Shown: piece after piece, positions 23,366-31,989 of the stretch
Position numbering within the stretch: the first letter of the stretch is position 1
How the letters are laid out: the number at the start of each line of letters is the position of its first letter
NCBI RefSeq assembly: GCF_003243465.1
Contig: NZ_QFQZ01000008.1
Span: 1 to 64,000 of the forward strand
Length of the DNA stretch: 64,000 bases
Direction of reading: 5' to 3'
From: Caulobacter segnis
GTDB taxonomy: Bacteria > Pseudomonadota > Alphaproteobacteria > Caulobacterales > Caulobacteraceae
The notes under the pieces: model-generated
What the model was told of the DNA's origin: nothing
The model's input: only the letters and a program-made list of their open reading frames with translations
Database searches by the model: none
Position numbers and translations under genes: made by a program

Positions 23366-23670
23366 GCCTGGACGATCAACTGTCGGCCTTCCTGGGCGAG
23401 ACACCCAAGCGGAGCCGCGCCGATCTCATTGCGCTGGAGGTGATGCAGCGCGCCGAGCGGCGGGCTTTCGTCGAGCGCCTGGTGCTGAGCGCGATCGGGG
23501 CGGGGGTCGTGGCGCTGGTGCTTTGGGCTTGCGCGCCGGTCCTCAACGTCGCGGTTTTCACGATCGCGCCAAGCCTGGTGTCTATCGCGTCCGTCCTGAC
23601 GATCGCGGCGGCGGTCCTGCTGATCGGCGCGCCGTCGCTGTGGAGCCAGTCGCTCACTCCGCGACGCTGA
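23362..23670 (+). CDS. Small membrane protein coupled to ECF sigma factor (putative anti-sigma factor)
   Basis: A 102-residue protein with an N-terminal cytoplasmic part (MSLDDQLSAFLGETPKRSRA) and two hydrophobic segments (LVLSAIGAGVVALVLWACAP and LVSIASVLTIAAAVLLIGAP). It starts within the sigma factor stop codon and has a perfect AGGAGG site. Gene order and topology suggest that the soluble N-terminus holds the sigma factor at the membrane. There is no zinc-binding HxxxCxxC motif, so it would be an atypical anti-sigma factor. Confidence 0.8.
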   Translation: MSLDDQLSAFLGETPKRSRADLIALEVMQRAERRAFVERLVLSAIGAGVVALVLWACAPVLNVAVFTIAPSLVSIASVLTIAAAVLLIGAPSLWSQSLTPRR

Positions 23671-23782
23671 TCTCGCCTTACGAAAGTTTCATCCCGGCGG
23701 GCGCCTCCAAACGGAGCCTTGAACGCCTCTTACTCATGAAAGCGGCGCTGGGGGCGTCGCTCCGCGAAATGGAGGTTGGCCC

Positions 23783-24169
23783 ATGGGTCCCGATATCGTC
23801 GTTCCCGTCGTTGGTTGCATGATGATCGTCGCCATCGTCGTCTTGCCCTTCTACTTCAAGAGTAAGGAGCGCCGCGAAATGCAGGCCACGATCCGCACTG
23901 CGATCGAGAAGGGCCAGCCGCTTCCGCCCGAGGTCATCGAGACCCTGACCAAGAGCGTGAAGCTGCCTCCGAGCCGTCTGCGCGACATCCGCACGGGCGT
24001 GATGTGGCTGGCGGTGGGGTTGGGACTCGCCGCCTTCGGGGTCGTGATCGGCCGCGAGGAGGGCGAGGCTCTGACTCCGCTGCTGGCCGTCGCCTGTATG
24101 CCCGCCTTCATCGGCGTGGCGTACATCATCCTCAGCTTCTTCAATCCGAACAAGGAGCCGCGGGTCTAG
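23783..24169 (+). CDS. DUF6249-like membrane protein of the second ECF module
   Basis: A 128-residue protein with an N-terminal membrane helix (VVPVVGCMMIVAIVVLPFYF), a charged helical stretch (KSKERREMQATIRTAIEKGQ) followed by PLPPEVIETL, and two C-terminal membrane segments (GVMWLAVGLGLAAFGVVIGR; LLAVACMPAFIGVAYIILSF). The layout of helix, amphipathic R-R-E-M segment, G-x-P-x-P-P-E, then two helices matches the 22431-22850 protein, so they are distant relatives. The ATG at 23783 has GGAGG upstream. It precedes a second ECF sigma factor gene. Confidence 0.83.
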   Translation: MGPDIVVPVVGCMMIVAIVVLPFYFKSKERREMQATIRTAIEKGQPLPPEVIETLTKSVKLPPSRLRDIRTGVMWLAVGLGLAAFGVVIGREEGEALTPLLAVACMPAFIGVAYIILSFFNPNKEPRV

Positions 24170-24199
24170 CGCCCGTCGCCTTGGGAGGGGCTTGAAACC

Positions 24200-24775
24200 A
24201 TGGGCGCGCAAAGCCCGCCAACCGGTCACGACATCGAGCTCGCCGCCAAGGCGGCGGGCGGCGATCGCCAGGCCTACGGAGAGCTGGTCCGGCGGCACGG
24301 CTCGGCCGTGCGCGGCCTGCTGCGGCGGCTGGGCGCGGACTCCGCGACGGCCGACGACCTGGCCCAGGACGCGTTCATCGCCGGCTTCGAGCAGGTGGCT
24401 GATTTCCGCGGCGAGGGAACCTTCGCCGGCTGGATCAAGAAGATCGCCGCGCGGCTCTATCTGAAGAAGGTCAAGCGCGAGGCGCGACTGATCTTCTCGG
24501 ACACGGTCGAGCCGGTCGAGGAATTCGGCCGCCAGGACGCCTCCGGCGACGCCGCCCGTCGGATCGACCTCGACGACGCGCTGAAGGCGCTGTCGCGCGG
24601 CGAGCGACTATGCGTCTCGCTTTGCTATGGCGCCGACTGGTCCCACGGCGAGGCGGCGGAGGCCTTGAATATCCCGATCGGCACGGTCAAATCCCATGTC
24701 AAACGTGGTCTGGATAAACTCCGGGCGAAGCTCGCCCGACCTGAGGAAGGGGCGAGGAGGGAAGCGCATGGCTGA
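24200..24775 (+). CDS. ECF-family RNA polymerase sigma factor (second module)
   Basis: A 191-residue ECF sigma factor. Region 2: YGELVRRHGSAVRGLLRRLG, DDLAQDAFIAGFEQVADFRG, FAGWIKKIAARLYLKKVKRE. Region 4: LSRGERLCVSLCYGADWSHG, EAAEALNIPIGTVKSHVKRG. Its region 4 resembles that of the first sigma factor (DWSHGEAAEAL versus GWSHAEAAEAL), suggesting duplication. The 3' end overlaps the next gene by 8 bases. It is likely controlled by the small membrane protein that follows. Confidence 0.92.
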   Translation: MGAQSPPTGHDIELAAKAAGGDRQAYGELVRRHGSAVRGLLRRLGADSATADDLAQDAFIAGFEQVADFRGEGTFAGWIKKIAARLYLKKVKREARLIFSDTVEPVEEFGRQDASGDAARRIDLDDALKALSRGERLCVSLCYGADWSHGEAAEALNIPIGTVKSHVKRGLDKLRAKLARPEEGARREAHG

Positions 24776-25148
24776 ACCCGATTTCGAAGCCCAGCTGACC
24801 CGGCTGTTCGCCGAGCCGCCGTCGTTTCCGGACGCGGCGCTTTTCAACGCCGAGGTCGCGGCCAAGCTGGATCGCGGCTGGGCGATGCGGCGCCTTTTCA
24901 TCGGCGGCGCGGGAACCGTGGCGGGCCTGTTCGGCGCCTTCCAGATCCTGTCTTCGCGCTTCGCGGACGAGATTGCGCAGCTGTCTCGCAACGGCGGCCA
25001 CAACCTCGAAGCCGAGTACAGCGCGGGCGTCGCCAAGATCAACGCCGTTCTGACCACGCCCGCCAGCGCCGAAGCCGTCTGGTTGGCCGCCGCCCTGGCG
25101 GTGGTGGCCCTGGCTTTCGCGGTCACGCGGATCGTCGAGGAGCTTTAG
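24768..25148 (+). CDS. Membrane protein coupled to second ECF sigma factor (putative anti-sigma factor)
   Basis: A 126-residue protein with a short cytoplasmic N-terminus (FEAQLTRLFAEPPSFPDAAL), a membrane segment (LFIGGAGTVAGLFGAFQILS), a periplasmic loop and a second segment (AVWLAAALAVVALAFAVTRI). It overlaps the sigma factor gene by 8 bases and has a gaggaggg site before the ATG at 24768. No zinc-finger anti-sigma motif is present. Assigned as the likely sigma inhibitor by position and topology only. Confidence 0.8.
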   Translation: MAEPDFEAQLTRLFAEPPSFPDAALFNAEVAAKLDRGWAMRRLFIGGAGTVAGLFGAFQILSSRFADEIAQLSRNGGHNLEAEYSAGVAKINAVLTTPASAEAVWLAAALAVVALAFAVTRIVEEL

Positions 25149-25226
25149 TCGGCTTATCACTGTTCATGTTGCGGCGCGGCGCGATCCGGCCCACAAACGG
25201 CGCCCAATCGCGTTGCCTGAGGAGCG

Positions 25227-26060
25227 TTGGTCCTGTCCGCTCACCGTGAAGAGACGGTTCGCCGTCTGGCCGCCCCCGACATCGCCGCGCGTAAAGGCGG
25301 CAAGCCGATCGTCTGCCTGACCGCCTATACCGCGCCGGTCGCCGCGGCGCTGGACGAGTCCTGTGACGTTCTGCTGGTCGGCGACTCGGTCGGCATGGTC
25401 GTGCACGGCCTGCCCAACACGGTCGGCGTCACCCTGGACATGATGATTCTGCACGGCCAGGCGGTGATGCGCGGCTCGCGCAAGGCCATGGTCGTGATCG
25501 ACATGCCGTTCGGCTCCTATGAAGGGTCGCACGAGGAGGCCTACGCCAACGCCGTGCGGATCATGAAGGAGACTGGCGCCCAGGCCGTGAAGGTCGAGAG
25601 CGGCCAGACGGTGCCGGCGACGATCGCCTATCTGACCCAGCGCGGCGTGCCGGTCATGGGCCACGTCGGCCTTCGCCCCCAGGCCGTGCTGCTGGAAGGC
25701 GGCTTCAAGGCCAAGGGCAAGGACGAGGCTGGCCGGGCCAAGGTGCTGGAGGAGGCGCGCCTGACCGCCGAGGCCGGCGCCTTCGCCATCGTGGTCGAGG
25801 GCGTGGCCGAAGGCTTGGCCCGCGAGGTCACCGAGGCGGTCAGCGTGCCGACCATCGGCATCGGCGCGTCGGCGGCGTGCGATGGCCAGGTGCTGGTGGT
25901 CGACGACATGTTGGGCCTGTTCGACTGGACCCCGAAGTTCGTCCGCCGCTACGCCGACCTGAAGGGCGAGATCGAGCGCGCGGCGCGCGAATTCGCCCGC
26001 GACGTACAGGACCGCAGCTTCCCCGGCGAGGCCGAGACCTATTTCGCCAAGAAGGCCTGA
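25227..26060 (+). CDS. panB: 3-methyl-2-oxobutanoate hydroxymethyltransferase
   Basis: PanB (277 residues) transfers a hydroxymethyl group from 5,10-methylene-tetrahydrofolate to 2-oxoisovalerate, the first committed step to pantothenate and coenzyme A. Conserved elements: CLTAYTAPVAAALDE, VLLVGDSVGMVVHGLPNTVG, DMPFGSY, AVKVESG, MGHVGLRPQ, TIGIGASAACDGQVLVVDDM. The only codon usable in most gene models is TTG at 25227, but the GGAG site ends two bases before it; a CTG at 25233 would have normal spacing and give a protein starting (M)SAHREETVRR. panC is not in the window. Confidence 0.95.
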   Translation: MVLSAHREETVRRLAAPDIAARKGGKPIVCLTAYTAPVAAALDESCDVLLVGDSVGMVVHGLPNTVGVTLDMMILHGQAVMRGSRKAMVVIDMPFGSYEGSHEEAYANAVRIMKETGAQAVKVESGQTVPATIAYLTQRGVPVMGHVGLRPQAVLLEGGFKAKGKDEAGRAKVLEEARLTAEAGAFAIVVEGVAEGLAREVTEAVSVPTIGIGASAACDGQVLVVDDMLGLFDWTPKFVRRYADLKGEIERAAREFARDVQDRSFPGEAETYFAKKA

Positions 26061-26235
26061 TCTGCTCAGGATCGATCCGCGACCGGCGGGCGTTGCGGCA
26101 GGGCGCGGCACGCTATAGGTTCGCCGCCTCGGCTGGCGGCCCTTCGCCCGCCACAATCTGTCTTACACCAGCGATGTCGGCCGGGTTCGTGCGCGGCGTC
26201 GTTTGGTTCTAGCGCCTGTTTCGGAGCGTCGTTTC

Positions 26236-26997
26236 GTGGTCGATGTTTTTGACGAAGTCGAAGAACAGCTTCGGGCGGAGCGTTATCAGTCGCTCGCCGT
26301 CAAGTCGCTGCCGTGGGTGGCGGCGGCGGTCGCCGCGGCTGTGATCGGCGTCGGTGGCTACTGGGGTTGGAAGTCCTACCAGACCAGCCAGGCCGACAAG
26401 GCCTCGGAAGCCTACCAAGCGGCGCTGGAGACCGCCCAGAAGGCCGGCCCGGACAAGGCGTTCGGCCAGTTCAAGGCGGTCGCGGACGGCGGCGCGCGCG
26501 GCTACAAGGCCCTGGCGCTTCTGCAGATGGGCGACATCCGCATCGAAGAGAACAAGACCAAGGAAGCCGTCGCCTATTTCGATGAAGCGGCCAAGGCGGC
26601 GTCCGATCCCATTCTCGGCGACCTGGCTCGCCTCAAATCCGCCTTCGCCCTGATGGACACCGCTTCCTACAAGGACATCGAGTCGAGGTTGACGCCTTTG
26701 GCGGGGGAAAAGAGCCCATACCGCGTGTACGCCAAGGAAGCGCTGGCCTTCGCCAAGCTGCAGGCCGGCGATGTCGCCGGCGCGCGCGGCGACTTCGTCG
26801 TGCTGGCCAACTCGCTGGACAACACCTCCGAGGAGGTTCGTCAGCGCGCCCAGGCGGCCATGCAGCTGATCGACTCGGGCACCGCTAAGGATCTGGCCGC
26901 GGCGGTGAAGGCCGCCGCCAGCCTGCCCGCCATGCCGCCCATGGGCCAGCTTCCGCCCGCCGGGGCCCCTAACGCCGCCCCCAACGCCGCCCAATGA
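26236..26997 (+). CDS. YfgM-like membrane-anchored tetratricopeptide protein
   Basis: A 253-residue protein with a short cytoplasmic N-terminus, one membrane helix (WVAAAVAAAVIGVGGYWGWK) and a periplasmic helical-repeat domain (about 60-225) typical of YfgM/TPR_21 proteins, ending in a Pro/Ala-rich tail. In enterobacteria YfgM associates with the SecYEG translocon and periplasmic chaperones. The GTG at 26236 is chosen because ggagcg lies 8-13 bases upstream and VVDVFDEVEEQLRAERYQ is the usual start. The last codons overlap bamB (ATGA), and der follows, the conserved yfgM-bamB-der order. Confidence 0.88.
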   Translation: MVDVFDEVEEQLRAERYQSLAVKSLPWVAAAVAAAVIGVGGYWGWKSYQTSQADKASEAYQAALETAQKAGPDKAFGQFKAVADGGARGYKALALLQMGDIRIEENKTKEAVAYFDEAAKAASDPILGDLARLKSAFALMDTASYKDIESRLTPLAGEKSPYRVYAKEALAFAKLQAGDVAGARGDFVVLANSLDNTSEEVRQRAQAAMQLIDSGTAKDLAAAVKAAASLPAMPPMGQLPPAGAPNAAPNAAQ

Positions 26998-28424
26998 GCC
27001 GCCTGATGATGTCCAAGCGTTCCGTCGCCCTGGTGGCGCTGATGTCGGCCTCGGTGGCCGTCAGCGGCTGCTCGACGGTCTCCAAGCTCAATCCGTTCGA
27101 CAAGAGCGACAAGAACAAGAGCACCGCCAGCCAAGGCCAGCGGATTTCGATCATCGCCTTCGACCAGAAGGTTGAGGCCAACGAGTCGCTGAAAGGCGCT
27201 GACTTCTTCCTGCCCGACCCCGTCGCTCAGACGGAGTGGCGACTGCCGGGCGGCAACCCCGAGCAGTCGATCGAGCATGTCGACGCGGGCAAGGCCTTCG
27301 AGATCGCCTGGAAGCGGGGCTTCGGCAAGAAGGGCGGCCGCACGTTCCACGTCACCGCCCCGCCGGTTTCGGCGGGCGACCGCATCTATGTGATGGACGG
27401 CGCGGCCGAGGTGGCGGCGCTGGACGCCAAGACCGGCTCGACCGTCTGGCGCAAGGATATGCGTCCGGCCGCCGGTCCGACCAAGAAGGGCGGTTTCCTG
27501 GGGCTGATCCCCAAGAAGAACGATCGCCTGGGCTTTGGCGGCGGTCTGGCCCTCGGTCCTGACAACAAGCTCTATGTCGCGTCGGGCTTCCGCTTTGTCG
27601 CCCAGGTCGACGCCGCGAGCGGCGCGCTGGGCTGGACGCAACCGGCGTCGACCCCGATCCACGCCGCCCCGACCGTCGTTGACGGCCGCGTCTTCGTGGT
27701 GTCGACCGACAACGAGCTGCTGACCTTCGACGCCGCCACCGGCGCGCCGGGCTGGACCTACCAGGCGCTCAGCGAGCCCGCGCGGATTCTGGCCGCCTCG
27801 ACCCCCGCTGTCAGCGGCGACACCGTGGTCGCCGGCTTCGCCTCGGGCGAACTGGTGGCCCTGCGGGCGGCCAACGGCAACGACCTCTGGAGCGAGGCGC
27901 TCAGCCGCGCCAGCCGCACCAACGCGCTTTCCGAGATCCGCGACATCCCCGGCCGTCCGGTCATCTACAAGGGCGACGTCTTCGCGGTCAGCCACTCGGG
28001 CGTGTTCTCGGCGACCGACCTTCGCACCGGCCAGGCGCGCTGGAGCCTGCCGGTCACCGCCATCACCACCCCGTGGGTCGCCGGCGACGTGGTCTATGTC
28101 GTCGACAAGGCTGGCCAGGTGATCTGCGTGTCGCGCGAGAGCGGCTCGGTCTACTGGATCCAGGACCTCAACAACACCGAGGCCCTGACCAAGAAACAGA
28201 AGAAGAAGCGCGCCAAGCATCCGATCCTGTGGTCGACGCCGATCCTGGCCAATGGTCGCCTGATCACGGTGTCCAGCCAAGGCGAGGCCGTGGCGCTGAA
28301 CGCCAAGACCGGCGCCAAGGAAAAGACCCTGAAGATCGGCTCGCCCGTCCTGATCAACCCGATCGCGGTGGGGAACATGATCTATGTGGTCACGGACGAC
28401 GCCGAACTGGTCGCCATCCGCTGA
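26994..28424 (+). CDS. bamB: Outer membrane assembly lipoprotein BamB
   Basis: A 476-residue beta-propeller lipoprotein of the BAM complex, which folds beta-barrel proteins into the outer membrane. The signal peptide ends in a lipobox SVAVSGC. Repeated PQQ-type blades are visible (VAALDAKTGSTVWRKDM, VAQVDAASGALGW, LLTFDAATGAPGWTYQA, LVALRAANGNDLWSEAL, VICVSRESGSVYWIQDL, AVALNAKTGAKEKTLKI). It is longer than E. coli BamB (about 390 residues), partly from an insert near residues 160-180 (KKGGFLGLIPKKNDRLG). It is translationally coupled to the YfgM-like gene. Confidence 0.94.
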   Translation: MSRLMMSKRSVALVALMSASVAVSGCSTVSKLNPFDKSDKNKSTASQGQRISIIAFDQKVEANESLKGADFFLPDPVAQTEWRLPGGNPEQSIEHVDAGKAFEIAWKRGFGKKGGRTFHVTAPPVSAGDRIYVMDGAAEVAALDAKTGSTVWRKDMRPAAGPTKKGGFLGLIPKKNDRLGFGGGLALGPDNKLYVASGFRFVAQVDAASGALGWTQPASTPIHAAPTVVDGRVFVVSTDNELLTFDAATGAPGWTYQALSEPARILAASTPAVSGDTVVAGFASGELVALRAANGNDLWSEALSRASRTNALSEIRDIPGRPVIYKGDVFAVSHSGVFSATDLRTGQARWSLPVTAITTPWVAGDVVYVVDKAGQVICVSRESGSVYWIQDLNNTEALTKKQKKKRAKHPILWSTPILANGRLITVSSQGEAVALNAKTGAKEKTLKIGSPVLINPIAVGNMIYVVTDDAELVAIR

Positions 28425-28470
28425 TCCTCGGCCCCTCTTAGGGGGGCGGAAAGACAATCAAACGCCTTCG

Positions 28471-28509
28471 GGCCCGGGACGGTGAGAGCCGGCCCGGGCC
28501 TTCGCTTTT
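28471..28509 (+). terminator. Hairpin between bamB and der
   Basis: ggcccggg (28471-28478) pairs with cccgggcc (28493-28500), followed by ttcgctttt. It probably reduces or ends transcription from the bamB operon before der. Confidence 0.6.
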
Positions 28510-28542
28510 GCGAAGAGGGCGAAAATCGACTACTGGACGCCT

Positions 28543-30312
28543 ATGCCTTTGAAACTCGCCATCGTTGGCCGCCCGAATGTGGGCAAGTCCACGCTGTTCA
28601 ATCGTCTGGCCGGCAAGAAGCTGGCCATCGTCGACGACCAGCCGGGCGTCACGCGCGACCGTCGCTACGCGGACGGCCGCCTGGGCGACCTGGACCTGCA
28701 ACTGATCGACACCGCCGGCTTCGAGGACGTCGCCGACGAGAGCCTCGAAGCGCGCATGCGCGCCCAGACCGAGCTGGCGATCGAGGAAGCGGATCTGTCG
28801 CTGTTCATCTACGACGCGCGCGAAGGCGTCACCCCGCTGGACGAAGTGTTCGCCACCCTGCTGCGCCGTCGCGGCAAGCCGGTGATCATCGCCGCCAACA
28901 AGGCGGAGGGCAAAGCCGGCCAGTCGGGCATCGGCGAGGCCTACAAGCTGGGTCTTGGCGAACCGATCCCGATCTCGGGCGAGCACGGCGAAGGCATGGC
29001 CGAGCTCTATGCCGCCATGCTGGAGGCCGTCCCCCCAGAGCTCTACACGGGCGACGACGAGGACGAGGACAAGCCGATCCGCCTGGCGATCGTCGGCCGT
29101 CCGAACGCCGGCAAGTCCACCCTGATCAACCGCCTGATCGGCGAGCAGCGCCTGCTGACCGGCCCCGAGGCCGGCATCACCCGCGACTCCATCTCGGTGG
29201 ACTGGGTGTGGGGCGACAAGAAGGTCCGTCTCGTCGACACCGCGGGCCTACGCAAGAAAGCCAAGGTCCAGGAGAAGCTTGAGAAGCTCTCCACCCAGGA
29301 CACGATCCGCGCGATCACCTTCGCCGAGGTCGTGGTCCTGGTGATGGACGCCACCCATCCGTTCGAGATCCAGGACCTGCAGATCGCCGACCTGACCGAG
29401 CGGGAAGGGCGGGCCCTGGTGTTCGTGCTGGCCAAGTGGGACCTGATCGAGGATCAGGCCGGCACCCTGGCCGCGTTCCGCGAACATGCCGAGCGGATGC
29501 TGCCCCAGGTGCGCGGCGCGCCGGTCGTAGCGCTGTCGGGGGAGACTGGCAGCGGCGTCAACAAGCTGATGCCGGCCGTGCTGAAGATCCACAAGGACTG
29601 GTCGACCAAGGTCAAGACCCGCGACCTGAACGACTGGCTGCAGATGGCCATGCAGCGCCATCCGCCGCCGGCCGTCAGCGGCCGCCGGGTGAAGCCGAAA
29701 TACATGGCCCAGACCAAGGCCCGTCCTCCGACCTTCGTGCTGTTCTCCAGCCGCGCCGACCAGATGCCCGACCATTATCGGCGCTATCTGATCAACTCCC
29801 TGCGCGAAAGCTTCGACCTGCCGGGCGTGCCGCTGCGCATCACCATCAAGTCGGGCGCGAACCCTTATGCCGACGGCGAGGCCAAGGGGCACAGCGGCCG
29901 GGGCAAGCGTGAGTTCGAACGTCGCGAGCGCGAGGAGGAGCGCATCCGCGCCTCGCGCAACACGGTCAAGAAGTCCAAGCGCCTGGCGGACGAAGCCGCC
30001 GCCAGGGCCGCTGCGGAAGCGGGGCTGCCCGATCCGACGGTGAAGGCGCCGGTCAAGAAGAAGGCCGCTGCCGCCCCGAAGGCCGCGCCGAAGGTGGCTT
30101 CCGCGGACGCGCCGACCGCCGAACCTGGCAAGGCCGCCGTCAAGTCGGTGAAGGCCAAGGGGCCGCGCGCCCAGAAGAAGGTCTCGACGACGCCCAGCTA
30201 CAAGGTCGGCGCCAAGTCGGCCGGTGGCAAGGCTGGGGCGCCGCGTCGGCCGACGGCCGGATCAAGGACCGTGCGTGGCAACACTGGGCCTGGCCGCCCC
30301 AAGGGACGTTAG
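28543..30312 (+). CDS. der: Ribosome biogenesis GTPase Der (EngA)
   Basis: Der has two tandem GTPase domains and is essential for 50S ribosome maturation. Domain 1 (residues 4-165) has GRPNVGKSTLFN, DTAGFED and NKAEG; domain 2 (about 180-355) has GRPNAGKSTLIN, DTAGLRKKAKVQEKLEKLS and AKWDLIE. A KH-like domain follows (about 360-450, with RHPPPAVSGRRVKPKYM and RRYLINSLRESFDLPGVPLR). At 589 residues it is about 100 longer than E. coli Der because of a Lys/Ala/Pro-rich tail (about 460-589). It converges with a chemoreceptor gene only three bases away. Confidence 0.95.
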   Translation: MPLKLAIVGRPNVGKSTLFNRLAGKKLAIVDDQPGVTRDRRYADGRLGDLDLQLIDTAGFEDVADESLEARMRAQTELAIEEADLSLFIYDAREGVTPLDEVFATLLRRRGKPVIIAANKAEGKAGQSGIGEAYKLGLGEPIPISGEHGEGMAELYAAMLEAVPPELYTGDDEDEDKPIRLAIVGRPNAGKSTLINRLIGEQRLLTGPEAGITRDSISVDWVWGDKKVRLVDTAGLRKKAKVQEKLEKLSTQDTIRAITFAEVVVLVMDATHPFEIQDLQIADLTEREGRALVFVLAKWDLIEDQAGTLAAFREHAERMLPQVRGAPVVALSGETGSGVNKLMPAVLKIHKDWSTKVKTRDLNDWLQMAMQRHPPPAVSGRRVKPKYMAQTKARPPTFVLFSSRADQMPDHYRRYLINSLRESFDLPGVPLRITIKSGANPYADGEAKGHSGRGKREFERREREEERIRASRNTVKKSKRLADEAAARAAAEAGLPDPTVKAPVKKKAAAAPKAAPKVASADAPTAEPGKAAVKSVKAKGPRAQKKVSTTPSYKVGAKSAGGKAGAPRRPTAGSRTVRGNTGPGRPKGR

Positions 30313-30315
30313 AGG

Positions 30316-31818
30316 CTAGAACTCCTCCCAGTCGGTCGAGGGCGCAGCGGCGGCCGATCCGGGACGGGCGAAGGCGCGCACCCGCGCTTGCTGCTCGGCC
30401 ACTGGATTGCGGGCGGGCGCGTGGCGCTCCACCCGCGCCGGTTCGGGGCGAGCCGGCGCGCCGATCTGGAACCGGGCGATCTGGCGGGCCAGATCCTGGG
30501 CCTCGCCCTTCAGGGCGGCCGAGGCGGTGTTGGCTTGCTCGACCATCGCCGAATTCTGCTGCGTCACCTGGTCCATCTGGTTGACCGCGGCGTTGACCTG
30601 ATTGAGGCCCGTGGCCTGCTCTTGCGACGAGACCGCGATCTCGCGGATCAGACCGTTGATCTCGCCCACCTTGGCGACGATGCCGCTCAGGGCCTCGCCG
30701 GTGTCGCCGACCAGGCGAACGCCACGCTCGACCTGCGCCGTGCTGCTGGCGATTAGGGTCTTGATCTCCTTGGCCGCGTCGGCCGAACGCTGGGCCAGGG
30801 CCCGGACCTCCTGGGCGACCACGGCGAAGCCCCGGCCGGCTTCGCCGGCGCGCGCGGCCTCGACGCCGGCGTTGAGGGCCAGCAGGTTGGTCTGGAAGGC
30901 GATTTCGTCGATGACCCCGATGATCTGGGTGATCTGTCCGGACGACTTCTCGATCTCGCCCATCGCCGCGACCGCTTCGCGCACCACCTCGCCCGAGCGG
31001 TCGGCGTCCGCGCTGGCCGTCGCCGCGACGCCGGAGGCCTGCTGCGCGCCGTCGGCGCTGCGCTTGACGGTGGCGGTGATCTCGTCGAGCGCGGCGGCCG
31101 TCTCCTCGAGGCTGGCGGCCTGCTGCTCGGTGCGCTTGGACAGGTCGTTCGAGGCGCTCGCGATCTCGCTGGAGCCGTTCTCCATGCCACGGGCGGCCTG
31201 GGCGATCGCGGTCATGGCCTCCTTGAGGCTGTCGATGGCGGCGTTGTAGTCCTGCTTCAAGCGCGCGTAGCGGCCATCGAACTGGGCCTCGATACGGGCC
31301 GTCAGGTCGCCCGCCGCCAGGCGTTCCAGGCTTTGGGCCAGCGTCGCGACAACACTCTCTTGCTCTCGCAGCGACTGTTCCCGCAGCGCTTCGCCCTGGC
31401 GACGCTCGACCTCGACCTCGGTGACGTCGGCGGCGAACTTGATCACCTTGATCGGCTTGCCGGCCTTGTCGAAGATCGGGTTGTAGGAGGCCTGGATCCA
31501 GACCTCGCGACCGCCCTTGCCGATGCGGACAAACTTGTCGGCCAGGAACTCTCCGGCGTTCAGGCGACGCCAGAACTCCCGATACTCGGCGCTGGCCGCG
31601 TAATCGGCGGCCACGAACAGGCTGTGCGACTTGCCCTGGATCTCGCCAAGCGTATAGCCGAGGGCCTTGAGGAAGTTGTCGTTCGCCGTCAGGACCGTGC
31701 CGTCCAGAGCGAACTCGATCACCGCCTGGGACCGCTGGATCGCGTTCACCACACCTTCCAGGTCGGCCAGCTTGGTCGAAAGTTCGCTATCTGCGCGACG
31801 GGAGGAGAACAGCGCCAT
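30316..31818 (-). CDS. Soluble PAS-domain methyl-accepting chemotaxis protein
   Basis: A 500-residue chemoreceptor without membrane segments. An N-terminal PAS domain (about 25-145: IEFALDGTVLTANDNFLKAL, IGKGGREVWIQASYNPIFD) is followed by a HAMP-like region (LAAGDLTARIEAQFDGRY) and a methyl-accepting signalling domain whose hairpin tip reads GVIDEIAFQTNLLALNAGVE. It ends in DWEEF, resembling the CheR/CheB-docking pentapeptide (NWETF). It should sense an intracellular or redox/ligand cue through PAS and control CheA. The ATG at 31818 is chosen; an upstream start adds ten residues. No che genes are adjacent. Confidence 0.93.
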   Translation of the reverse strand: MALFSSRRADSELSTKLADLEGVVNAIQRSQAVIEFALDGTVLTANDNFLKALGYTLGEIQGKSHSLFVAADYAASAEYREFWRRLNAGEFLADKFVRIGKGGREVWIQASYNPIFDKAGKPIKVIKFAADVTEVEVERRQGEALREQSLREQESVVATLAQSLERLAAGDLTARIEAQFDGRYARLKQDYNAAIDSLKEAMTAIAQAARGMENGSSEIASASNDLSKRTEQQAASLEETAAALDEITATVKRSADGAQQASGVAATASADADRSGEVVREAVAAMGEIEKSSGQITQIIGVIDEIAFQTNLLALNAGVEAARAGEAGRGFAVVAQEVRALAQRSADAAKEIKTLIASSTAQVERGVRLVGDTGEALSGIVAKVGEINGLIREIAVSSQEQATGLNQVNAAVNQMDQVTQQNSAMVEQANTASAALKGEAQDLARQIARFQIGAPARPEPARVERHAPARNPVAEQQARVRAFARPGSAAAAPSTDWEEF

Positions 31819-31989
31819 CTTGGGTCCCTGCGGTGACTTAGGGCGCAAGCAGTCGGGCGGGTTTCCTTAATGTCGCGCTAAGATTAACGCCCGCTAGCGC
31901 AAAGTCGCGAAACAACGTTCTGACTTGGCGATTCAGGGTGGCATTTCGCCGGCGCTGACAACCCTGGCGGGCCGGGCGCGCGAATCGCT

